The notes beneath the pieces are model-generated. The model searched no databases. It saw only the letters and a list, made by a program, of their open reading frames with translations, and was not told the origin of the DNA. A stretch of 64,000 nt of DNA from NCBI GenBank assembly GCA_031216915.1, contig CM062288.1, positions 184,352,596 to 184,416,595 on the forward strand, given 5' to 3'. A program made the translations under genes and the position numbers. This document shows, in pieces, positions 55,436 through 64,000 of the stretch. The stretch is from Pictodentalium vernedei (lineage: Eukaryota; Mollusca; Scaphopoda; Dentaliida; Dentaliidae). Positions within the stretch are counted from its first letter, which is position 1. Every line of letters starts with the position of its first letter.

Positions 55436-56075
55436 ATTTCGAGCTCTGTTCTTCAGTTGGCAGAAGGCTTTCAATATTCGCAAGCAACTGGAACAAATAA
55501 CTCAGGATTTTTGGGTTCGAGACGTTGTAAACATGGTCTACGTCTTTCATTCCAGAGAAAACCTCCATTAACGCGGATTCCGCGTTTTGTGAACCTTTCA
55601 CAAAATATAACAAGAGAAAGGCTTTGATTTCAGCAGTAGACTCTCTCCTACAAGGAGGCAGTAGAGGTCGTAGAGAATCCAAATTCAAAGGGATTCTACA
55701 GGCATCCTTCTTCTTGTGCCGAAGCCAGACGGATAACAAGCTAATAATTGCTCCAAATTGTAAATGAGTCAATTCGATCGGTGAGAGGCATCATCCGAGT
55801 GAATGATTACGCCGCAAGTATAGACTTCCGTTTCGCGGTTCAAGGAGAAGTATACCAGTTCAGAGCAATGTGTTTTGGCTTGAACCCTGCTCCATGGGCG
55901 TTCACTCGGGTGGTGAATGCGGTGATGAGCCATTTTAGAGCTCACTCCCCTTCAATGACGTCGGCATATTTGGACGACATTCTTCAAAGGTACGAAAATT
56001 TTCATGCTCTTCAAAGCGACGTTCAGAGTCTGCTATCGCTGCTACGACGGCTACTAGTAGGTTTTATATAATCAT
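55436..56075 (+). pseudogene. Reverse transcriptase of DIRS 3, frameshifted with a short deletion
   Basis: The N-terminal part reads ITQDFWVRDVV (55497-55530), then in another frame PPLTRIPRFVNLSQNITRE (55561-55620) and ALISAVDSLL. The palm shows ASID (about 55814, first catalytic Asp), FRFAVQGEVYQFRAMCFGLN and PAPWAFTRVVN, then SAYLDDILQ (55960-55990), the catalytic YxDD-type motif. The segment LKDAYxHVPI normally between ASID and RFAV is missing. Confidence 0.85.
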
Positions 56076-57180
56076 TGTCGACAAGTCGGATTTAATACCA
56101 ACGAGGTCGTTTTGTTCATCTGGAATGAGTTTCGATACTCTCAACAATCGGGTCTGTTTGCCAGTAGCAAGAGCAAAATTAGTTTATATTTACGCAAATA
56201 TTGCATAAACGCACAAGTGATTTCTGCAAGAGAGTTTATGTGGCTGTTTCGACTTTGCGGCGCCGCCACGGAGTTAATTCCGCTAGGTCATTTGCACACT
56301 CGTCCACTTCAAATTTATCTAATTCAAAATTGGAGCGTAAAATGTCAGTTGTTGGACAGTCCGATTGTTTTAACAAAGTCAGTAAAACATCTTCAAATTT
56401 GGGCGGATATCCAGTGGTTTTCCCAGGGAATACCGCTTCAGATTCAGGAGCCGTCATTCATAATCATGACGGACGCCAGTCAGGAGGGTTGGGGTGCTTC
56501 TCTGATTCTGGGCGATCAAGTATGTTACGGCTTATGGAAGAGTCAGTTTCTTGGGTCCCATAAGGGCCATATTAACTACAAAGAAATGAGGGCAATTTGG
56601 TTAGCTCTAAAATCATTGGCTCAGTCGAGTAATAAACTCACATGTTCAAATTCTGTTGGACAGTTCAACAGTAGTAGCCTATATTCGGAATCAGGGAGGT
56701 ACTCATTCCGTCCAGCTGTTGAATCTCACCGAAAAGATTCTTCTTTTCTTTCAAAAGAATCAGATTCTGATATCGATTTGTCATATTCCAGGTCGTCTCA
56801 GTGTAACAGCAGACTCTCTATCGAGAAAGGATTGCCTGCTACCTTCAGTATGGATGTTGAAAAAATCTGTCTTCAATCAGATTTGCTTCCAGTAGGAACA
56901 TCCAATGATCGATCTTTTTGCCACGAGTCTGAACAATCAGTTACAGACTTTTGTGTCTCCATGCCCGGACCCTCAAGCTTATGCAGTAGACCCTCTGTCA
57001 ATTTCATGGAATGGGATAATAGGGTATGCTTACCCTCCAGTTCCCCTCATTCAACAAATCTTGCTAAAGATAAAACAGTCTTCTTGCAAGATTCTACTGG
57101 TTGCAAGTCTGTCGGCTCACAGACAGTGGATAATTCTTCTCCGGGAACTTCTTTGTGACCTTCCACGGAAGTTACCACTT
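56076..57180 (+). pseudogene. RNase H and connection domain of DIRS 3
   Basis: The longest clean frame runs from 56112. It leads through HLQIWADIQWFSQGIPLQIQ into IIMTDASQEGWG (56460-56500, first Asp), GLWKSQFLG and NYKEMRAIWLALKS (56575-56620, Glu). A frameshift near 56640 moves the third segment to DSSTVVAYIRNQGG (56659-56700), with GRLSVTADSLSR near 56790 holding the last Asp. A further shift leads to IDLFATSLNNQLQTFV and YAYPPVPLIQQIL (56905-57065). All four RNase H acidic residues are visible, but not in one frame. Confidence 0.85.
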
Positions 57181-57316
57181 CTCCGGGATCTTCTGACACA
57201 GGGGAAACTCTGTCGGCTTCCTGCATGATAACAGTTTTCCAGACGAGCAATGGACGCAATTTCTAACTGCAGGAGGACCTCCTCTTCGTTAATTATGAAG
57301 CGAAGTGGAAGGTTTT
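57181..57316 (+). pseudogene. Tyrosine recombinase of DIRS 3, first piece
   Basis: DEQWTQFLTAGGPPLR (about 57244-57290) matches DELWTRFLTVGEPLLR of copy B. The frame is cut at AAGTGGAAGGTTTTT by the insert 57317-58509. Confidence 0.7.
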
Positions 57317-57390
57317 TATGTGTACCCATACTATGTATGGTACACATAATGCCGGCATCCGGGGTGACCATCCATCGTTCGTCCATCCTT

Positions 57391-57530
<140 letters not shown>

Positions 57531-57562
57531 CGTCCATCCGTCCGTCTGGCGTCTGTATCCAT

Positions 57563-58380
57563 TTCTTTGGCATTCGATAACTTGAAAAATATTGCTTGGA
57601 TTATCAAGTTACTTTATATTTGTGTTCAGGTTACTAATGTGCTGAGCTGTATAGTTTTTGGTGTAAATCTGTTCTTTTAATCCTGAGATATTAACCCTTT
57701 ATCCTTCAAATTGAAAATTCCTCCAATCCCTTTGGCATTCGATAACTTGAAAAATATTGCTTGGATTGTCAAGTTACTTTATATTTGTGTTCAGGTTACT
57801 GATGTGCCGAGCTGTATAGTTTTTCGTGTAAATCTGATAATTTAATCCTGAGATATTAACCCTTTATCCTTCAAATTGAAAATTCCTCCAATCCCTTTGG
57901 CATTCGATAACTTGAAAAATATTGCTTGGATTGTCAAGTTACTTTATATTTGTGTTCAGGTTACTGATGTACCAAGCTGTATAGTTTTTGGTGTAAATCT
58001 GTTATTTTAATCCTGAGATATTAACCCTTTATCCTTCAAATTGAAAATTCCTCCAATCCCTTTGGCATTTGATAACTTGAAAAATATTGCTTGGATTGTC
58101 AAGTTACTTTATAATTTTGTTCAGGTTACTGATGTGCTGAGCTGTATAGTTTTTGGTGTTAATCTGATAATTTGATAATTTGATCCGGAAATATTAACCC
58201 TTTTTCCTTTAAATTGAAAATTCCTCCAATCTCTTTGGCATGAGATAACTCAAAAAATATCAATCCGATTGTCATGTTACTTTATATATTTATTCAGGTT
58301 ACTGATGTGCTGTGCTGTATAGTTTTTTATGTAAATCTGATAATTTGATCCGGAGATATTAACCCTTTATCCATTAAATT
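57563..58380 (+). repeat. Five tandem ~166-bp monomers
   Basis: TTTGGCATTCGATAACTTGA begins units at about 57567, 57731, 57897, 58071 and 58234. Each has CAGGTTACTGATGTGC, GCTGTATAGTTTTT and ATATTAACCCTTTATCC. The first four are close to identical and the last is diverged. Confidence 0.95.
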
Positions 58381-58509
58381 GGATTTTTATATGTACCCAT
58401 CCTTTGTATGGTGTATATAATGTTGGCATCCCTGGTGGCCCTCCGTCAAAAAGCTTTCTACTAGTTGCGCGTATGGGTACACATCTGACGATTTCATCGG
58501 CCTATTTTT

Positions 58510-58848
58510 GTTCGTTGGTGTGAATCACAATTGATTGATTTTTTTACCCAACTATTCCTCAATTAGCTAACTTTTTTATTTATCTTTTTGATGAAGTTAA
58601 GCTACAGCCAGTCACTATTAAGGGCTATAGGTCTATGCTCTTTGACACCTATGCACATCAAGGGAAATTAAACATTGGGTCAGATGTATCTATAAATACT
58701 TAATGAGGAATTTTTCTGTGAATAGACCTCGTACCTTGAGACTAGTCCCTCATTGGAATCTAGCTGGGGTTCTTCTGAAACTTCAGAAAGCACCTTTTGA
58801 ACCGTTAAATACTGTTGAGTTTAAATTTCTTACTTATTACACGGTTTT
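58510..58848 (+). pseudogene. Tyrosine recombinase of DIRS 3, middle piece
   Basis: It resumes with TTCGTTGGTGTGAATCAC and reads, in changing frames, LIYLFDEVKLQPVTIKGYRS (58575-58635), TYAHQGKLNIGSDV and RPRTLRLVPHWNLAGVLLKL (58725-58785), then PFEPLNTVEFKFLTYYTV up to 58843. This is the N-terminal helical domain of the recombinase. Confidence 0.78.
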
Positions 58849-61800
58849 TGGCTCACCAACGTTAGTTGTGTGAGCCTATGGCATAGCCCTCATGTCGGCG
58901 TCAGCGTCGCCGTCGGCGTCCGCTCTCAAATATTTTGAACTTTTGTGTGCAGGTTTTGATTTTTTGGCTTTTCAAATTTTTTTTTAGTTTCAGCATATTG
59001 CTATAGTGGTTCACTATAACATTTAACTCTTTTCCAGGGTATTTTGTCGTAATTTTAACCCTTTGAATCAAATTTTAGACTTATTTTGATGTTTGCGTGC
59101 AGGTTTTGATTTTTTTTTTTCCTTTCTTTCAAGTGGAGATTTACCTTGCAGCATATGTCCATGCTTTCTATTGTATGTAAACATGCATCTTAGGGCTATG
59201 TTTGTATTATTTAACCCTTTTCCTGCTGAATTACTTCAATTTTGGACTTTTATGTACAGCTTTTGGACTTAGGCTTACAGCTTCTTACTTTTATGTACAG
59301 GTTGTGATAAAAAAAACAATTTCAAGTGAGGTTGACCTCACTGCATATTGCAGTGGTGGTTATTATAACATTGATATCTTTCCAGTGCATTTTCAAAAAT
59401 TTTTTAACCCCTTCAATAGATTTTTAGACTTATTTTGACGTTTGCGTGCAGGTTTTCATGGGTTTTTTTTTTTTTTCCTTTCTTCCAAGTGTAGAGTTTC
59501 TGCATATTGCTATGGTGGTTCACTATAACATTTAACTCTTTTCCAGGGTATTTTGTCTTCATTTTAACCCTTTGAATCAAATTTTAGACTTATTTTGATG
59601 TTTGCGTGCAGGTTTTGATGTTTTTTTTTTCCTTTCTTCCAAGTGGAGATTTACCTTGCAGCATATGTCCATGCTTTCTATTGTATGTATACATGCATCT
59701 TAGGGCTTTGTTTGTATTATTTAACCCTTTTCCTGCTGAATTACTTCAATTTTGGACTTTTATGTACAGCTTTTGGACTTAGGCTTACAGCTTCTTATTT
59801 TAAGTGGAGTTTTACCTCACTGGCATATTGCCATGGTGGTTACTGTAACATTTTCAGGGTATTTTTCTAAATTTTAACCCTTTGAAACAAATGTGATACT
59901 TTTTTTACTTTTATGTACAGGTTTTGAGGTTTGTCTTTCTTTTCTTCCACGTGGAGACTTACCTTGTAGCATATTGCCATGGTTCCTATTTTATGTTAGC
60001 ATGCTTCTTAGGGGTTATTATAATATTATTTAACCCTTTAGCTGCTTATTTTCTTTAATTTTGGACTTTTCTGTGTAGGTTTTGAACTTTTTTTTTTTTA
60101 CTCCAGCCATCCTTTTACATTGGCCACCTGTTGGTGAGCCACGGGGTACTGATACCCCCTCTAGTTTTCCTTTCTTCCAAGTGGAACTTTACCTTGCAGC
60201 ATATGGCAATGCTTTCTATTGTATGTAAACATGCATATTAGGGATAAGTTTGTATTATTTAATCCTTTTCCCACTGAATTACTTCAATTTTGGACTTTTA
60301 TGTACAGGTTTTGGACTTAGGCTTACAGCTTTTTACTTTTATGTACAGGTTGTGATAAAAAAAAAATTTAAATTGAGGTTGACCTCACTGCATATTGCAG
60401 TGGTGGTTACTATAACATTGATATCTTTCAAGTGTATTTTTTTAAAAATTTTAACCCTTTAAATCGATTTTTATTAGACATATTTTGACATTTGCGTGCA
60501 GGTTTTGATGCTTTTTCTTTTCCTTTCTTCCAAGTGGAGATTTACCTTGTAGCATATGTCCATGCTTTCTATGGTATGTAAACATGCATCTTAGGGCTAT
60601 GTTTGTATTATTTAACCCTTTTCCTGCTGAATTACTTCAATTTTGGACTTTTATGTACAGCTTTTGGACTTAGGCTTACAGCTTCTTACTTTTATGTACA
60701 GGTTGTAATAAAAGAAAACAATTTCAAGTGAGGTTGACCTCACTGCATGTTGCAGTGGTGGTTATTATAACATTGATATCTTTCCAGTGCATTTTTAAAA
60801 ATTTTTTAACCCTTTGAATAGATTTTTAGACTTATTTTGAAGTTTGCATGCAGGTTTTCATGGGTTTTTTTTTCCCTTTCTTCCAAGTGTAGATTTTACC
60901 TTGTAGCATATGTCTATGCTTTCTATTGTATGTAAACATGCACCTTAGGGCTACGTTGTATTCTTTAACCCTTTTCCTGCTTAATTACTTCAATTTTGGA
61001 CTTCTTTTGTTTACAGGTTTGGATTTTTGTGCTTTTTAAAAAAAAATTTTCTTCTTTGCATATTGCTATGGGAGTTCACGATAACATTTAACTCTTTTCC
61101 AGGGTATTTCGTCTTAATTTTAACCCTTTGAATCAAATTTTGGACTTTTTTTGATGTTTGTGTGCAGGTTTTAATGTTTGTTTTTCCTTTCTTTCAAGTG
61201 GAGATGCACCTTGCAGCATATGACCATGCCTTCTATTGTATGTAAACATGCATCTTAGGGCTAGGTTTGTATTATTTAACCCTTTTCCTGCTTAATTATT
61301 TCAATTTTGGACTTCTGTGTAAAGGTTTCGATTTTTGTGGTTTTTTTAATTTTTCTCCTTTTTTGGCTCACCAACGATAGTTATGTGAGCCTATGGCATA
61401 GCCCTCATATCGGCGTCGGCGTCTGGATTCATTCATTTTGAACTTTTGTTTGCAGGTTTTGATTTTTTTTTTTTTGCTTTTTTTTTTATGTCTGCATGCT
61501 TTTCAGGGATAGTCATATTTTATTCAACCCTTTCCATGCTGAGTTACTTGAATTTTGGACTTTTGTGTACAGGTTTTTGACTTTTCTGTGCATGTTTTTG
61601 ACTTTTGTGTACAGGTTTTGAAATTTTGTCTTCAAGTGGAGTTTCACCTTACTGGCATATTGCCATGGTGGTTTCCTTAACATTTCAGGGTATTTTTCTC
61701 AATTTTAACCCATTGAAACAAATGTGATGCTTTTTTTGACTTTTATGTGCAGGTTTTGAGGTTTGTCTTTCTTTTCTTCCAAGTGGATATTTTTCAAGTA

Positions 61801-63100
61801 GAGTTTCACCTTACTGGCATATTGCCATTGTAGTTCTGTGACAGGGTATTTTTCTCAATTTTAACCCCTTGAAAGAAATGTGATACTTTTTTTTTACTTT
61901 TATGTGCAGGTTTTGAGGTTTGTCTCTCTTTTCTTCCAAGTGGCGACTTACCTTGTAGCATATTGCCATGGTTCCTATTTTATGTTAGCATGCTTCTTGG
62001 GGCTATTATTATATTATTTAACCCTTTAGTTGCTTATTTACTTTAATTTTGGACTTTTGTGTGTAGGTTTTGTACTTTTGTGTGCAGGTTTTGATATTTT
62101 TTTAAGTGGAGTTTTACCTCACTGGCATATTGCCAGGGTGGTTACTGTAACATTTTCAGGGTATTTTTCTAAATTTTAACCCCTTGAAACAAATGTGATA
62201 TTTTTTTTACTTTTATGTGCAGGTTTTGAGGTTTGTCTTTCTTTCTTCCAAGTGGATATTTTTTAAGTAGAGTTTCACCTTACTGGCATATTGCCATTGT
62301 GGTTACTGTGACAGGGTATTTTTCTCAATTTTAACCCCTTAAAAGAAATGTGATACTTTTTTTTACTTTTATGTGCAGGTTTTGAGGTTTGTCTTTCTTT
62401 TCTTCCAAGTAGTGACTTACCTTGTAGCATATTGCCATAGTTCCTGTTTTATGTTAGGACGCTTCTTGGGGCTATTTTTATATTATTTAACCCTTTAGCT
62501 GCTTATTTACTTTAATTTTGGACTTTTGTGTACAGGTTTTGTACTTTTGTGTGCAGGTTTTGATATTTTTTTAAGTGGAGTTTTACCTCACTGGCATATT
62601 GCCATGGTGGTTATTGTAACATTTTCAGGGTATTTTTCTAAATTTTAACCCTTTGAAACAAATGTGATACTTTTTTGACTTTTATGTGCAGGTTTTGAGG
62701 TTTGTCTTTCTTTTCTTCCAAGTGGATATTTTTCAGGTAGGGTTTCCCCATACTGGCATATTGCCATGGTGGTTACTGTGACATTATCAGGGTGTTTTTC
62801 TCAATTTTAACCCATTGAAACAAATATGATACTTTTTTTTTTATTTTGTATGTGCAGGTTTTGAGGTTTGTCTTTCTTTTCTTCAAAGTGGAGACTTACC
62901 TTGTAGCATATTGCCATGGTTCCTATTTTATGTTAGCATGCTTCTTAGGGGTTATTATTATATTATCTAACCCTTTGGCTGCTTATTTTCTTTAATTTTG
63001 GACTTTTGTGTGCAGGTTTTGAACTTTTTTTTTACTCCAACCACCCGTTTACATTGGCCACCTGTTGGTGAGCCACGGGGTACTGATACCCCCTCTAGTT
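58849..63100 (+). mobile_element. Large Helentron-associated repeat block, GGCTCACC family, inserted in the DIRS 3 recombinase
   Basis: Two 5' ends (GGCTCACCAACGTTAGTTGTG at 58850; GGCTCACCAACGATAGTTATG at 61365) and two 3' ends (TTGGTGAGCCACGGGGTACT + GATACCCCCTCTAGTT, ending 60166 and 63100) are visible. Each 3' end has the stem-loop GGGGTA-CTGA-TACCCC. The interior is many diverged units with TTTTGGACTTTTATGTACAG, CTTCCAAGTGG, GCATATTGCCATGG and TTTAACCCTTT. Either one element expanded internally or a second copy inserted beside it. The host frame resumes at 63101. Short open frames inside (59202-60462) are repeat noise. Confidence 0.78.
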
Positions 63101-63625
63101 CTTTTAGCGTTTTGCGTCAGCTAGAAGAGTTAGTGAGCTTCATGCTTTGTCTGTTGAAGACTCTCATTATCGTAGTGTTGGTAGTTCTATTACTCACACT
63201 ACGAAAGTGGGATTCTTAGCTAAGAATCAGGTTCCGTACAAACGGCCCAGCCCTATTCTTATTAAAGCATTACCGTCTTCAGATGGTCAGAGACCTTTGT
63301 TGTGTCCAGTAAGAGCGCTTAATATTTATAAGGAGCGTTCTAGTTTTATTAGAAGAGGTAGGAAAAGGTTATTTCTTTCTCTTCTTAACAGAAATGATAT
63401 TTCTGTTCATTCAATATCTAGATGGATTCAGTTAGCTATTCGGTCAGCTTATAATGCTTTGTCTGTGAATCAGAGAATAGCTTATAAGATTTAGCTCACA
63501 AAGTTAGAGCTTTAGCTTCTTCTTGGGCTTATGCTAGTAGTACTTCTTTGAAGGTTTTGATGCAAGCTGCTTATTGGACACAACAGATGACTTCTACCAA
63601 ATTTTATCTTCGAGATATAGAATAA
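63101..63625 (+). pseudogene. Tyrosine recombinase of DIRS 3, catalytic piece
   Basis: SARRVSELHAL (about 63117-63150) holds the first catalytic Arg. Then SITHTTKVGFLAKNQVPYK and GQRPLLCPVRALNIY (63190-63330) follow in a clean frame to 63494. After a one-base shift, DLAHKVRALASSWAYASS (63489-63545) carries His-x-x-Arg, AAYWTQQ the following aromatic position, and FYLRDI (63601-63620) the Tyr. All catalytic residues are present apart from the frame break. Insertions upstream disconnect it from its N-terminal domain. Confidence 0.85.
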
Positions 63626-64000
63626 ATTTCTGATGATCTCAGATTTTTAGGACTGTTATCGGTAGCTCAGAAGGTCGCCCATTCTAATTAGGACTTTCAT
63701 TCAATCTTCTGTTTGATCTGCTCTAGCACTGTCTCCAGTCTGCTCCCTTCTTCATTTTGAAGTGTATATGTAGTTACTTTCAAAACAAGGGGAGGGGGGG
63801 GGGGTGTATTTCCAAATAGTCAACTGGCTTTAAAGTGGAAACATGGACATACCTCCTTCAGTGATAGTATCCTGGGGTCGAGCTATGGTAGTTTTAATGT
63901 GTAGCTAGATATGAAGCAATTTTAAATGTATTATATGCTTTTAATGTGTAGCTCGATGTGAAGCGTTATTGTCTATGTCATGTGTCAAGACGAGCTTTTC
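63626..64000. other. 3' non-coding part of DIRS 3
   Basis: Similar in order to 25740-26030 of copy A: a G-run (63792-63804), CATACCTCCTTCAGTGATAG and a repeated TTTAATGTGTAGCT-GAT-GTGAAGC (63893 and 63939). The terminal repeat is not reached. Confidence 0.6.

Noticed and set aside
59202-60462. Repeated 70-80 codon frames (MYYLTLFLLNYFNF-like)
   Set aside because: They arise from the repeated core units of the Helentron-like block and change frame between units.

Overview
This is animal (eukaryotic) DNA, most likely from a mollusc and probably a bivalve. It is AT-rich, has no operon-like gene packing, and is almost wholly built of transposable elements. The types are those familiar from bivalve genomes: DIRS retrotransposons, Helentron-associated elements with ~160-180 bp satellite-like cores and GTCT/GACA microsatellites, hAT, pogo, MULE and piggyBac-type DNA transposons, and a tRNA-derived SINE. 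The taxon is inferred from this repeat spectrum; no marker gene fixes it. The only sequence I recognise as host coding is one 107-base exon (4631-4737, + strand) of a ceramide synthase, covering its homeobox-like segment.

Layout. 1-3913: 3' part of a DIRS element whose terminal repeat is split by a Helentron-like insert. 4631-4737: ceramide synthase exon. 4975-5667: non-autonomous hAT. 5876-7215: tandem repeats. 7277-9800: broken pogo/Tigger transposon. 9820-10670: direct repeats. 10673-17484: Helentron-like elements containing a hAT transposon (11559-16451) with one in-frame stop, itself carrying a smaller hAT. 18518-34256: a nested block in which two ~7 kb DIRS copies (19770-26750 and 27074-33989) sit in direct orientation at the same point of a satellite-like monomer, two monomers apart. 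35163-38495: two more Helentron-like elements and a pogo-type end. 39052-41204: FLYWCH/MULE transposon with terminal repeats and target-site duplication (TSD). 42102-42641: Helentron-like element. 42910-43228: SINE with 11-bp TSD. 43511-51893: small inverted-repeat elements, including a second hAT copy (46739-47447), a piggyBac-like MITE with a perfect 55-bp-arm palindrome (47558-47800), another Helentron-like element, a pogo-like MITE and a LINE-type RT scrap. 52560-64000: a third DIRS element, running off the right edge, whose recombinase region is split by two Helentron-like insertions (57317-58509 and 58849-63100).

How the parts relate. The three DIRS elements encode (in broken form) gag-like protein, reverse transcriptase (RT), RNase H and tyrosine recombinase. 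Copies A and B have lost the RT and carry a duplicated gag-like segment. The non-coding elements recur with one plan: a 5' palindrome, a matching subterminal inverted repeat, a tandem-repeat core, and a short 3' stem-loop followed by CTTGTT or CTAGTT. I see no complete uninterrupted transposase or polyprotein gene. The closest to intact is the hAT transposase. I see no rRNA, tRNA gene or CRISPR array.
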